Below are positions 51,440 through 62,769 of a stretch of DNA of 64,000 bases, piece after piece. The translations under genes were made by a program, and so were the position numbers. The notes under the pieces are model-generated. The model did not search any database. It was not told the origin of the DNA and saw nothing but the letters and a program-made list of their open reading frames with translations. The DNA is from Anniella stebbinsi. Taxonomy: Eukaryota; Chordata; Lepidosauria; Squamata; Anniellidae. How positions within the stretch are numbered: position 1 is the first letter of the stretch; each line of letters begins with the position of its first letter. Location of the stretch: the NCBI GenBank assembly GCA_029215795.1, contig JARDYH010000003.1:13219001-13283000 (forward strand), written 5' to 3'.

Positions 51440-52320
51440 TGAGGAAATGGATCACCGTGACATTATGCGCCACACATCTCGAACTGCAGAAACAGTGGGA
51501 GGAACTTTCTGTTTTCTTGTACGTCTCGAACCCAATGCAATCCATTAAATCTAACTCCCTTTCTTAATTGGCAGGTTTTTTAAAAAAACAGCATTTGTAT
51601 TATTTAAATGCCTAATTATAACCCTGAAAATTAAGCACCCCTGTCATCTTGGCTGGGTTGTTCTTGGTTGCCTTGCAGTATTTACTATTTCACATGACGA
51701 TTAACACGCAAAGACAAATAGGTGACTTTAAGCAGCTCATTTTGAGGTGTTCCATTCTTAAGTGTTAGAAAAAGATATATTTGAGAGGATATTTCTGTAG
51801 ATATTTATCACTGGGCCTTTAAAAAAATGAGTTCAATTATAAACTAACAAAAGTTTTTATGGTCGGTTTTAATTTTGAAATGCAAATGGACCATTGTGAA
51901 ATTGCATGTTGGAATTTTAATTTGCGCTTTTTATTTGTGTCGGTGGATTAGCAAACTGTCCTGCACTGAAATTAATTATAGAGAAAGAGACACATAAACT
52001 GGCTACAAGATAACAGGGCATTAAGCGTGCCCGCATAGCGAAATTACTCAGAGGTCTCAACTGAAAGTTTGCTTTTGACCTACGCATCGCAGTGGCTGTA
52101 AATAAACGTTTGCCTACTGCCCAAAGAACCACAACAAATGTCTTCTATTGGATGATATGTAGCCCATTTAATGTTGCCTACTGTTACCATGGCTATGATA
52201 GCCTTAATATTGTATGCTCACAGTAAGGTAGCAATTAGTATTGGGATTTAGAGGAAAGGAGGATAATCATTTCATATTGGAGCATCTCTCGCTTAATACT
52301 CTTACTAGACATAAAACTGC
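51440..52320. promoter_or_regulatory. Candidate conserved non-coding element
   Basis: About 880 bp without any recognisable repeat in a repeat-dense region. It is AT-rich with homeodomain- and POU-like motifs such as ATTTAAATGCCTAATTATAA (51602-51621), GAAATGCAAATGG (51878-51890), TTTTAATTTGCGC and GAAATTAATTATAG. No long open frame is coherent. This fits an enhancer-type conserved element near a developmental gene. Conservation itself cannot be shown from one sequence. Confidence 0.4.
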
Positions 52321-53329
52321 ATGCATTCTATCCAAAAATGTATCCATTTTTTGGAGTTTAGAAATCCATTTCCCACAAGGGTCATGGTGTGTTTAATCTT
52401 TGTAAACTGCCCAGTGAGCCTCAGCTATTTGGGAGGGGGGTATAGGAATGTTAATCATTATCATCATCATCTTGACCACTTACAAATTATCAAAGAAGAG
52501 GAAATGCATCATATGCGAAAAAGAGGAGCCCAATTTGCATAAAATTTGAGTTTGCTGGTTTACATGTACAGATGCAGGTTTTAAACTAATTAATATAATT
52601 TAAATAGAAATTGAGCACTTCTCGTCATAATATGGAAGACTGACCTTGGCCAGATTTGCACCTTGTGTCAAATCCTTATGATCCCATCTTGGTAATACTA
52701 TATCCCTCTCGCACATTTATGCCTCGTAGGACACACATTTGTTGCATTATTTTGGATAATGTAGAATAAAAAACAAGAAAGCAGTATATGGAATATGGAA
52801 TATGCCCCAACAGTTATTGGTGTACTTCAATACCGCTATATAGCTGGCTTTGTTTGTTTGTCTGTTTGTGGTGTAGTGTGTTAGTTGTGTGCATGTGTGA
52901 GTGTGTTTCACTCAGCATCACCACTTTGCCATCGGTGAAATGGGTAGTTTGTTGTGCTTTCTGAGGACCCAGTACATGATTTGGCAGTTGGGACTCAGAC
53001 TCCACCGCTGCCTTGTACTTGCTTTCTTGGCCACTGTTTATCTTCACTGAACTGGGCTGTGCGTTCAGTTCAGCACATGCCTTGTGTCTATGCTCTTGGG
53101 CAAGTTACTTTTCTTTTAACCTCAGCAGTTGCCTTCTGTAAAATGGGCATTTTGTGACTGGCCACACCCACCATGGCAGCCACTTTGTGAATGGGCAACC
53201 CCCCTTGCAGCCATTTTGTGAGAGGACATTTGACAGTCTCTCAAAACTCTAAATGTGTCCATGACCCCCGAAAAGGTTAGTGTTCCTTGCTCTAACAAGC
53301 TACACCAGCTCTCAAGAAGGTATAGATCA
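52321..53329. other. Intergenic with an L2 tail at about 52395-52465
   Basis: TTTGTAAACTGCCCAGTGAG, then AGCTATTTGGGAGGG and a TATAGGAATGTTAAT tail is a decayed L2-like 3' end. An old repeat (CATTTTGTGA..., about 53120-53285) follows. No gene is seen. Confidence 0.45.
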
Positions 53330-53456
53330 TGGTTGTGACCTTCCAGATGCCATTGGACTCTAATTCCCAACCATCCCAGCCAGCACAGCCAATGGTCAGG
53401 AATGATGGGAGATGGAGTCCAATAGCATCTAGAAGGCCATAGGTTCCCCACCCATG
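53330..53456. repeat. Foldback repeat with CCAGATG ends
   Basis: CCTTCCAGATGCCATTGGAC is inverse to AATAGCATCTAGAAGG. Inner CCCAACCATCCCAGCC pairs approximately with GATGGGAGATGGAG. Confidence 0.6.
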
Positions 53457-53457
53457 A

Positions 53458-53503
<46 letters not shown>
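53457..53503. repeat. (ATT)n microsatellite
   Basis: An ATT run of about 15 units. It sits exactly at the 3' side of the minus-strand R4-like relic and is probably its (AAT)n tail. Confidence 0.95.
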
Positions 53504-53918
53504 TTCTCACTCGTGACAGTTTTTCTAGATGGACGTGACAGGTTTTGCCAAGTCATGCTGTCTTATACACATTCAGGAATTTCCTGACATTTGAGCATGT
53601 CTTAATTATGATTGCTTTCTGGATGTTGGTGTGAATGTATTTTGGTAGGCCCAGCTTCTGAAGGTTTTCTGTATAGTTTTTTTATGCGAAGTCGATGATG
53701 GGATAATTGTGACATTTTTTTCTGTTGCCATGGTCCTTTAACTTCCATGGCCAGTGGTATATATATTTTCTGTCTTTTCTTCTGCCTTTTCTAAAATATT
53801 TTTGTCATTCGGTATTGCTATGTCAATGAGGTATGTGTGTTTTTGTTTTTCTGTCTATGACCGTTACATCTGGTCGGTTGCAGGGTATTGTCTTGTCTGT
53901 ATGAATTGTTCTGTCTCA
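53504..53918 (-). pseudogene. R4-like LINE relic: restriction-like endonuclease and C terminus
   Basis: Minus-strand reading gives CNRPDVTVIDRKTKTH (about 53885-53840), then, after one frame change, LIDIAIPNDKNILEKAEEK. Further on come IIDFA, NLQKLGLPKYIHTNIQKA and CSNVRKFLN. The P-D...D spacing of RPD and LID matches the restriction-like endonuclease of the R2/R4 group, and QKA...CxxVRKFL is the usual C-terminal block. Two stops are present. It ends in an (AAT)n tail. R4 elements are known in lizards. The upstream reverse transcriptase is missing. Confidence 0.68.
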
Positions 53919-54370
53919 GTTGTTGTTGTTGTTGTTGTTGTTGTTGTTATTTGAATCCTGCTTTTTTCCCAATACCAGGACTCAAGGCGGCTTTACAAAA
54001 TTAAAACAAGTACAAATAAAATGTATCAATAGAAATATGCAAAGGTTAAACATATAATTGAACCAGCTGTAATATTAAAACATTTTTAAAATGTAAAAGA
54101 TAAGTGACAATATAAAAAAAAAAATTCAGCACATTAACTGAGGTCTAGACTATTCCCTAAAGCCTACCAGAACAAAAAAAAAGTTTTTGTCTGCTTCTGG
54201 AAATGCAGCAAGGAGGGAGCCAGTCTAGCCTCCCTGGGAAGGGAATTCCAGAGCCTTGAAGCAGCCACTTAGAAGGCCCTCTCCTGCATTCCCTGGAATG
54301 CCTGTGATACTGGCGGGAGTGAGAGAAGGCCCTCCCCTGAAGATCTCAGGGCACAGGCAGGCTCATAAGG
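53919..54370 (-). mobile_element. LINE 3' end, minus strand, with (TTG)n
   Basis: A TTG run (53920-53948) is followed by CCCAATACCAGGACTCAAGG, CGGCTTTACAAAATT and A-rich decay. The inverse of an ORF2 end follows (GGGAAGGGAATTCCAGAGCC, AGAAGGCCCTCTCCTG, about 54230-54290). L2-like, 5'-truncated. Confidence 0.65.
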
Positions 54371-54388
54371 GAAAATAGAGTCTTTCAG

Positions 54389-55216
54389 TAGAGTGACCAT
54401 ATTTGGAAAACTGAAAAAGGGGATGCCTGGTGGGGGTGGGAAAGCACGCATTCTGGGGCCTCCGGAAAGCATGTCATTTTCCCTGCCATGCTAATGGCGA
54501 CCGCCATTAACATGGTGGGGGAAATGACGCACTTTCCGGAGGCCCTGGAAAGCATACTTTCCCTTCCTCCACTCCAATTAGGACCTTAAGGCCCCAATTG
54601 TAGCAGAAGAGGGGAAAGTGTGTCATTCCTGCTTCCCCCTGCTTAGGCTGACCAGATAAAATCCAGGTCAGGGCTCATGTAACTTTAACAGTCTTAGAGA
54701 AAAGGGAATTTCAGCCAGGGTCATTTGTATGCAATTAGTTCCTGGTGAAATTCCCTCTTCATCACAACAGTTAAAGGTGCAGGCACTATACTAGAGTGAC
54801 CATATACAAAAGAAGGCAGGCCCCCTGCAACTTTAACTGTTGTGATGAAGAGGGAATATCACCAGGAACTAATTGCATACAAATGACACTGGCTGAAATT
54901 CCCTTTTCTCTACAACTGTTAAAGTTACAAGTTACCTGGATTTTATCTGGTCACCCTACCCCTGCTCCAATCAGAGCCTTTTCTATAATATCTGGGAATG
55001 ACAACATTTTCCCCTTAAGTCCCTGATTGTAGCAGTGGGGAGGAGGATGTGCCTCCAGAAAGAGTGTCATTCCCTCCATCACACTAATGGTGGCCTTAAA
55101 GGGAAAAGCATGCCATTCCAGGACATTTTAGAATATTACAGAAAATCCCCCCTGACACCCAGGATAGAACAAAAAACAGGACAAATCCGGGGAAATCCTG
55201 ACAGTTGGTCAGCCTA
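54389..55216. mobile_element. Outer hAT-like element, related ends, with a nested copy
   Basis: The left end TAGAGTGACCATATTTGG and the right end TGACAGTTGGTCAGCCTA are partly inverse (TAGxxTGACCA). The inner part repeats a motif (GGGGAAAGTGTGTCATTCC, AAAGCATGTCATTTTCC, AAATGACGCACTTTCC) in both orientations. Flanks (TCTTTCAG, CTAACCAG) do not match. It may be one degenerate element or two neighbouring ends. Confidence 0.45.
54654..54958 (+). mobile_element. hAT-type foldback MITE, subfamily B, perfect 8-bp duplication
   Basis: TAGGCTGACCAGATAAAATCC to GATTTTATCTGGTCACCCTA. CCCCTGCT flanks both ends (54646-54653 and 54959-54966). The right arm has lost a short segment (AAGTTACCTGG in place of GAGCCCTGACCTGG). 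Confidence 0.92.
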
Positions 55217-56650
55217 CTAACCAGGACCCAAGCCACACAGATTAGATGCTATACAAAATGGTACAGAATCTATACAAAATTCATAAATCCCATTACCTTT
55301 ACATCACTCCTGTGAGGTAGGTTAAGCTGAAAGCTAGCAACTAGCTCAAGGCTGAGCAGGATTTGAAACAAGGTTTTCCACATCAAAATCTGACATTGTG
55401 CCTCAGGGCTGCCCCAAATTAGGCAAGGTGAGGCAGTCACTGCAGGCGGCAGATGATAGGAGTCGACAACAAGTTTTCAGAGGAGAGAACTGTCTCCTAA
55501 GTTAGCCGAGTGCCTTCAGGTGTGATGGAGGATGCTGTCATATTGCCAGTGTTGAAGGAAGATACAACAGCCAGTCCAATCAGCTTTTGTACTTGGAATG
55601 GGAGGGGGAGCCAACTTGTCCTTGGCTTCAGGTGACAAAATGTCTTGTGCCAGTCTTACTGTGCCTTCTGCACTACACAGGCTGTAATGCAGATCCTTCG
55701 GCATAGATACTTAGAGCCTAAATGATAGCATTCAAAATAGAGGCCCTTGTGCCAGGGGAATTCAGCAAGACAATACTAGGGAACCAGACAGATAACCTGG
55801 AATATGAACAGTAGAAATGGCAATTACTCGTAACAAAGGCATTTCATTTCCTTGCTAATAGTTCTGGCCTGGCACTTTGGAGGAAAGGTCATTCATATCA
55901 TCAGATTTTGTTTTGTATTTGTTTTGTTGTGTGTGTGTATTTTCATTTATCATCATGATGGTGACATTTTATTTATAAAGTGCCTGAAATGTACAATACA
56001 TTTTAAAAAGACAATCCCCCCCCCCCACACACACACATACACACCTGCAGGTCACAATCTACAATTGATTGACACAATAGGTAGGATGTGGGAAAGGTTG
56101 AGGAAGAACAGGGACACGGAAAAGAGCTATTTACCACTTTTATTGACATTGAATTAACAGGTGCCTTTTGATGAAGCAATAACAAAAGATAAGAGTACCC
56201 TTGCCTTTCCTGAGGGGGGTTTTAATGCCTTGTTCTGCATCTCCTCTTGTTTGACCTCTTCTAGATGGGCCTGTGTCATTTTTTCTTCATTCTCCATTCC
56301 TCATGTTCTTTTTCTAAATATTCTCCATTGCCTTTGTCTGGCAGCTTTAGTGGTTGTCCTTGAGATGGCATCATCAAAACCTCTGAACGGTTTTTCACCG
56401 GTCCTCTGTTAGAAGACCCATATTATGCCTGTGTTTTCTGGTGAGCTTTAGAAACCTTTGACAATTGGCGTCCCCGCTATAGATCAAAGCCAAGGTTTAG
56501 CCAAATTGGTGGTCTGTGCTCACAAATTTGGACTAACTTAAGGGCTAACTTTCAACTTTCCCTGTTGGGAACAGGCTTAGTAGAGTTCTAAGAAAGCAGT
56601 AGGGATTCTATGGGCGTGTGGCCATAAAAATGAGCTGTAGCTGAAATGGC
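55217..56650. other. Intergenic; SINE fragment at about 55295-55385
   Basis: CACTCCTGTGAGGTAGGTTAAG then AGCAACTAGCTCAAGG is a minus-strand fragment of the MIR-like SINE. GT and CA runs lie near 55927-55940 and 56026-56044. No coding region is supported elsewhere. Confidence 0.4.
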
Positions 56651-56970
56651 TAGGGTGACCATATGGAAAGGAGGACAGGGCTCCTGTATCTTTAACAATT
56701 GTATAGGAAAGAGAATTTCAGCAGGTGTCATTTGTATGCATGCAGCACCTGGTGAAATTCCCTCTTCATCACCACAGTTAAAGCTGCAGGAGCCCTGCCA
56801 TATTTTGTATCTGGTCAAGAGGACAAAACTCCTGCAGCTTTAATTGTTGTGATGAAGAGGGAATTTCACCAGGTGCTGCATGCATACAAATGACACCTGC
56901 TGAAATTCCCTTTTCTATGCAACTGTTAAAGATACAGGAGCTCTGTCCTCCTTTCCATATGATCACCCTA
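56651..56970 (-). mobile_element. hAT-type foldback MITE, subfamily A
   Basis: TAGGGTGACCATATGGAAAG to TTCCATATGATCACCCTA, full arms. The spacer (CATATTTTGTATCTGGTC) has lost about 10 bp next to AAGAGGACAAAAC. Flanks GAAATGGC and GTGAAGCT do not match. It is the cleanest TAGGGTGACC...GATCACCCTA pair in the window. Confidence 0.88.
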
Positions 56971-57289
56971 GTGAAGCTTGCATAAGGGATCTCCGCCGAC
57001 CTGTCCCATTGCAGGTTCTCCCCTAGGTAGCTCTAAATCTCCCTTGTGTGTGTGGTGGGTCTCACTTGCGCAATGGCATTGGCCTGTGGGAGGGAATTGG
57101 CCGGGTCGAAAGGAATTGGCGGGGGATGAACTGTCTTGTTTTACTGATTATAAATAAGCTGCTTTGGCTTCCATATAAACAAACAAACAGACAAATTAAT
57201 TAAAATAACTCTCCTGACCATATCAGGCTGAATCGGGGGGTGGGTGGAGAAAGAATGCAGAAGCATTCTTAAAATGATTGAATAATCTT
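56971..57289. other. Intergenic, no gene seen
   Basis: Unique sequence with short AAAC/AAAT runs near 57176-57205. Confidence 0.35.
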
Positions 57290-57845
57290 GAACTTAAATA
57301 ATAAATATCTGCAGAGGGAAGAGTCGGGTAAGTTACGTTTCGACCACTTAAAGTGTAAATATGTATTGCAGTGTTAAGAGACATCTGGCCGATATGACAC
57401 TCACATGATTACTTTGAAGGGAGATGAGATTAGAATCTGCTGAATCCAAAAGGGAGCCTTTGATCTTACACCTAAACAAAAGGCGGCAGTTGACGCGCTT
57501 GCTTGGGGCAAAAAATGAGGATTGAAAACCCTGAGTTTCATGGTCTCGTTAATGGATTTAAGTCAAGATATTCCAGTTTCTTAGAGGAAGCCAGCTTTCA
57601 GATATACTCTTTTAAGCCAACCATCTAAGCTTTTTAGCAATGCACTTGTGCTATGTTTAGCTTTTGTGTTGCTGTGAATTAACATGAATTCCCAAAGCTT
57701 CCTTTAGAGGAGAACACAAAGATTTACTTAATGTTTCGTATCTGCATTTGACATCTCATTATAAAGCTGACTTTTGGTAGCAATGCTGTTGACAAGTAAT
57801 GGTGTTTAGCATTTGACAGTGTTTGATAGGTGACATGCAATGGTG
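57290..57845. promoter_or_regulatory. Candidate conserved non-coding element
   Basis: Repeat-free stretch with scattered CpG (GTCGGGTAAGTTACGTTTCG, TTGACGCGCTTGC) and AT-rich motifs (GATTTAAGTCAAG, CATTATAAAGC, GAATTAACATGAATTC). No coherent open frame. It resembles 51440-52320 in character. Confidence 0.35.
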
Positions 57846-57852
57846 ATTAGTA

Positions 57853-57913
57853 GGGATGTGCATCAGATTCAGCCGACCCCTGAGCTGAAATGGACCCCTT
57901 TGTACTGTTTTTG
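57853..57913 (+). mobile_element. hAT-like left end (TAGGGATGTGCA type), partial
   Basis: TAGGGATGTGCATCAGATTC, then AGCCGACCCC resembles the TAGGGGTGTGCA end at 24516. The element breaks off where the L2 tail begins, and no right end is found. Confidence 0.5.
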
Positions 57914-57955
<42 letters not shown>

Positions 57956-58590
57956 TCTTACCCGCCTCTCCCTCAGGATCGAGGCGGGGAACAACATCAA
58001 TACAAATGACATTAAATACATAAAACTGATTAAAAACATATAAAATTAATACATTATTAAAATACCAATAAAACTGTTAAAATTCAACTGGGTAGGCCTG
58101 CCGGAAGAGATCGGTCTTCATGGCTTTCTTAAAGTCTAAGAGATTATTAAGTTGACGAATCTCTTCTGGGGGGGGCATTCCACAGTCTGGGAGCAGCAGA
58201 AGAAAAGGTCCTCTGGGTAACAGTTGTCAGCCTGGTTTTGGCCGATTGTAGCAAATTCTTCCCAGAGGACCTGAGCGCGCATGGCGGATTGTTGGATAAC
58301 CTGGACCCAAACCATGTAGGGCTTTAAAGGTAATAAGCAACACTTTGTACTTCGCCCAGAAACTAATTGGCAGCCAGTGGAGTGATTTTAAAGCTGGTGT
58401 AATGTGGTCACCTCTAGGTCTACCATATTTTGAACTACTTGAAGTTTCTGGACTAGGCACAGAGGTAGCCCTATGTACAGCACATTGCAGAAGTCAAGCC
58501 TCAAAGTTACCAGTGCGCACACTACAGTTTTTAGGTCTTCCAACCCTAGGAAGGGGCAAAGAGGGCTGCTTTCTGATAGGACCGACATCA
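57914..58590 (-). mobile_element. L2-type LINE 3' end, minus strand, with (ATT)n
   Basis: An ATT run (57914-57954), then CCGCCTCTCCCTCAGGATCG, AAACTGATTAAAAACATAT, and the inverse of the ORF2 end. Minus-strand reading gives ITPALKSLHWLPISFWAKYK, TFKALHGLGPGY, LRLDFCNVLYIGLP. GCCTCGATC subfamily. It is broken by frame changes and 5'-truncated at about 58590. Confidence 0.85.
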
Positions 58591-60326
58591 AAGCCGGACC
58601 TTGCGTGAAGCTTTGTTCACAATTTGGCTTTGGAAAGGCAGACAGTTTGTCTCCAAAAATAATGCCTCTTGCTTTTGCTTCTCTAAATGCTCATGAGGGT
58701 GGAGTGAGTGAGTGAATGGGGTTGAGTGACTGACAGGTCAGCCTTCGAAGTATAAGTCATGTTTTACCAGGGGCTTTACAATCACTGTGCTTTGTGGGAG
58801 GGCAAGGATGGGACCGTGAAATGGACATTCTTCCAATGCTACCAGCCTTTACTATGAAAAGAGCCTTAAACCCATTTTCAATCATTATTATAACTCCATC
58901 ACCCACTGCACCTATCCTTCTTAGACTTTACAAGTTCCTTGCCTGGAGAGTCCTCTATGATGTGTGCCATTTTCACACAATGGGGAAGTCAATCAATCCC
59001 CTACCCCCATTTGAGGACTGTCCTACCACGTAATCCGCTGCACCTACCCTTCTGAAACTTTGCACCTCTATCATTTTCAGAAGATTGATCCACAAGGAAC
59101 CCATGTTAGTCAATGGGAGGCATGAAGGTTTAGTACCCAAATTGAAGCAAACAGCCTCCAAATTGGTCTGGGCCATTTTCCAAAGTAAAGAATCTTGTGG
59201 TTGGTGCACACTTCTAGTCATTAGTATCCAACAGCTGGAGTGATTCACATGATGCCCCCTTTTAAAAGTTTCTCTAACTTGCTGTTTGGGATGGAGCTCG
59301 AAGCTGGGAGCTCGTATTCCCTCTGCCTTCTTTCCTATAAAATAGCTGATACAAGAGTTCAGATTTTTTAAAAGGGCTCAGTTGGACTGGAACCAAGACT
59401 TTCATGTTGCTGAACAGAAATAACAGATTTTTTAAAAAGATTTACATTTATTTAAAATGAATGGAAAAGGGCCAGGCAAAATTGGACATTGATTTATCAC
59501 TGTCCCAGATATCTGCCAGAAAGTGTCCTAAACCAATTCATTTCTTGAGTGTGTCATTGCAGTAAATCTGGACCTATCCCTAAATATAACAAAACTTGAT
59601 CATTTAGCCATGCTACTTCTTAAAGAGAGAGAGAGAGAGAGTAAATCTTAGAGTGGAAAGAAAAGGCCTAAAGATCTGCTGTTTTGGGACTTGGGAGTTT
59701 AACACAATAGTTAATATTTATCAAGACAGAGCTGCGTTTTCAAAAAGACATCTTTTTCCCTTGACCCTTAAAGTATCTCTGAACTTACATTCAAATGCAT
59801 GCATACAAACTATCAAAAGCCTGCAAAAATGAGAGGCAGAAATAGCATTTGGAATTCCAGCCTGCTGAGAAATATTTGCTTCTTACCGCACTTGAACATA
59901 TATTTAAAGAAAAGAAAGAAAGAAAAGGTTGCTGAATAAAACTTCGTCTGCTCGATAATGTTAGATCTTCCAGAAGCTATCAAAACTGCATATGTAGGGA
60001 ACTGTTCAAAAAGATGGAGGAATTCTCCCATTTGTTGTCGGGTATGCAAGGCCAATGTCTGAGAGAAGCGGCAAAAGCCGAGTAATGGGCCCAGATAAAT
60101 ATCTTTATTCCATGTTTGCTCTTTGCTGGGAGAAGTTGCAGAAGGATGGAGATGAGGCAGCTCCTGTGTTCTGGTAGCATGCCACCATCAGGGGATGTTT
60201 TCAAATGGAGGGCACCAAACGCAGTCAATCAAAAAGCACCGTGCTGCTTTTCTGTCTTTTATCCCTTAGCAATGTGTCTGCGTGTGGTGAGGATAAAGAT
60301 GGAAGCAGTGGTGGCAAAACCAGTAG
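58591..60326. other. Intergenic, no gene seen
   Basis: Mostly unique sequence with a GA run at about 59624-59641. The stretch 59380-60110 is repeat-free and could contain regulatory sequence. Open frames at 60116-60610 run into a MITE and are not genes. Confidence 0.4.
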
Positions 60327-60485
60327 CAGCTGGTGGCTCCGATTGCAGTGGGGCTGTCAATCCGCTCTGGGTTTCAGTAAGAACTGGTCAGAACCCTAAG
60401 GGAGCTATCCAAGGTGCTGGACCCAATCCCCCAAATGGCCTCTGCACCTTGGATAGCTCCTTTAGAGTTCTGACCAGTTCTGACT
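60327..60485. mobile_element. GGAGGCTGGTGG MITE, copy E, right end missing
   Basis: CAGCTGGTGGCTCCGATTG to about GTTCTGACCAGTTCTGAC. Mirror pair GGAGCTATCCAAGGTGCTGG with CACCTTGGATAGCTCC is well kept. Confidence 0.7.
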
Positions 60486-60655
60486 GCGCCTTACCTCAGC
60501 CCCTTATCTTATGCAAATATTCAAAGAGATGGGAGATCCAGTCTCCATTGTGGCCCTCAGTAAAAGTACATCCTGGCAGTAATTGGAATAGGATCTGTGT
60601 TTTTCACTAGTCCCCCAACATGCACTGCAGGGCTCAAATGAGGAGCTCTGTGGAC

Positions 60656-60656
<1 letters not shown>

Positions 60657-60688
<32 letters not shown>

Positions 60689-60745
60689 TGATCGAGGCGG
60701 GGAACAACACCAAACACAAAATACAAAAACTGATACCCTGCACCA
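60657..60745 (-). mobile_element. L2-type LINE tail with (AAT)n, minus strand
   Basis: An AAT run (60657-60688), then TGATCGAGGCGGGGAACAAC and ACAAAAACTGATA. Only the last about 60 bp of the GCCTCGATC subfamily. Confidence 0.75.
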
Positions 60746-61268
60746 CTGGGACAGGAAGTACTGATCAGAATCATTCTAGCCAGGAGATGACTGCAGGCCA
60801 TGCTCCTCCTCAGCTGAGAAGTCAGATGATGCCGAAGGCCAAATCAGATCCTTATAGAGTCGCCAGGCCTCAGGCCTTGGTCCTGAGATTTAGGATTTGG
60901 GTTCATTCTCAAGGTCTCATGTCAGCAAGTTAAATTTCAGTTCAAGGACAAGGCCAAAGACCCATGGCAAGGCACCCTCTGATGGCACTTTAGTGGGCCC
61001 CAGCAGGTTTACTTGCTGGCAGCAGCGGAATCTAGGAATCTTGGAGATGCCATTTCCATTTCCCACAACAGCCCAGCCTAACCTACCCTGTAGTGCTGTT
61101 GTGACGATAAAATGGGTGGGAGGAATCATGGATGCCCCATGGATGCCACTACTCACTTCAGTGGGGAGGATTAAGAGGGTGTTTAACCCTCTGAAATGAA
61201 CAAGAAGTGTAAGTAGTTTACCTTTTGATGGATTGTACACCCACATTTTGTGTCGATACATTTCGAAT

Positions 61269-61305
<37 letters not shown>

Positions 61306-61739
61306 TCTTGTTTCAGTCCCATCCATCCAAAATTGTAGGGGACTGAATAACTGAAGTTCTGGAGAACTTGCCATTGCAAGTCATCTTGGAAGGCAATTGT
61401 ATGGCAAGTTGAATAGAAAAAGATTAAGTGTTTCTTTGAGAAAGAGGCTGGAAGGAGGAGGAGGAGCTTGGGTGAATGGTGGGTTATAAATGTAATAAAT
61501 AAATATAAGTTTTTAAGCTGCCTTTTCTTTATGTTGCCCCCTTTTCTCTTTTCCTACTTTTGTGTGATCAAATTGGTGGGTTCAAACAAATCTGGAGGCT
61601 AGCTAGCCAGCCATTCCATATATCATACAGGACAGCAACTTAGAAGTCCCAGGGGAAACTAGATCTTTGAGGGGAAACAAATTGAGGTTTCTCTCTTTCC
61701 TTTACCTCTCCTCTCCTTTTTATTTATTTTTTCATGTGG
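60746..61739. other. Intergenic; (ATC)n run at 61271-61306
   Basis: Unique sequence with a CAT/ATC run of about 12 units and a short LINE-like tail (GTGGGTTATAAATGTAATAAAT) at about 61479-61503. No gene is seen. Confidence 0.4.
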
Positions 61740-62240
61740 ACCACATTTAAAAAACCTTCACTTCTAAAATAAACTCTTTGGACAGCCGTCGATGTGGCGA
61801 ACGAGCTAAAGGTTGCTCCTTCCCAGCAAAAGAAGAAATGCTTTCTGTCCCTCCGTCGCATTTTGCTGGCTGAATGATACGGCCTGTTCAAAAGGGGACC
61901 TTAACGAACGTGACGTGGAAAGCACAAAACAAGTTCATTGAGTTTGATGTTCCCGGCCTACAGCGGTGGTCAGTGGCAGGCGCGTCGGAAGAGATGGCTG
62001 CGATACACTTAATTGTATTCCGCTTTTGAAAGACAAAACTTTCCCTGCCGACCCTCATCATCACAGATGCTCTGCCCTCGAGCATGATGGCAGCTTCTAT
62101 GTTTTATCATCAGTGTCCTTGGCGTTTGTCGCTGCAGGTCCTACTTTTTTCCCTTTTCTCTCTTTTTAGCAGGTTCTTTCTCAGGGAGATGTTTAATCCT
62201 TTCATTTTGAACTTGCCAACCAATTTCCCTCCGTAATGCC
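61740..62240. promoter_or_regulatory. Candidate conserved non-coding element, CpG-containing
   Basis: Repeat-free stretch with many CpG for this window (GCCGTCGATGTGGCGAACG, CCTCCGTCGC, GAACGTGACGTGG, GGCGCGTCGG) and motifs such as GTGACGTGG. No recognisable exon: open frames are short and lack splice-bounded structure. Enhancer or distal promoter are possible readings. Confidence 0.4.
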
Positions 62241-62483
62241 TTGTAGTGGAACATTCTCCAGTACTGATCAGTTCCCTACAGTTTTGGGGGTGGGGTGCAG
62301 TGAGGGGGAGGACTAAAATAAGAAAAAATATCATCATCATCATCACATATTTGTGAAGGGAATGAACATATGGGGGTGGAATTTGGTGTACAATCCTGCA
62401 AAAGCAGTTATACTTCTTATTGGTTTTATGTTTAATCCTCTTCCATTGAAATGAATAGTGTCAGCTGGATCATAACCTGTGAA
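62241..62483. other. Intergenic, no gene seen
   Basis: ATC run at about 62330-62345. Unique otherwise. Confidence 0.35.
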
Positions 62484-62769
62484 CATCAGAACATAAGTGC
62501 CATGCTGGATCAGACTGAGGGTCCATCTAGTCCAACAGTTTGTTCACACAGTGGCCAACCGGCTGTCAACCAGGGATCCACAAGCAGGACATGGTGCAAC
62601 AGCACCCTCCCACCTATGTTCCCCAGCAAATGGTGTATATAGGCTTATTGCCTCTGATACTGGAGGTTGCACTTGGCCATCAGGACTAGTAGCAGTTGAT
62701 AGCCTTCTCCTCCAGGAATTTATCCAACTCACTTTTAAAGCCATCCAAATTGGTGGCCATCACTATATA
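62484..62769 (-). mobile_element. CR1-like LINE 3' end, minus strand
   Basis: CAGAACATAAGTGCCATGCTGG, then AGGACATGGTGCAACAGC, GTTCCCCAGCAAATGG and AAAGCCATCCAAATTGGTGG. It follows the same segment as 40120-40385 on the other strand. It ends where the 31-bp tandem begins. Confidence 0.82.

Noticed and set aside
60116..60610. 164-codon plus-strand frame
   Set aside because: Its second half runs through a GGAGGCTGGTGG MITE, and the first half has no known resemblance.
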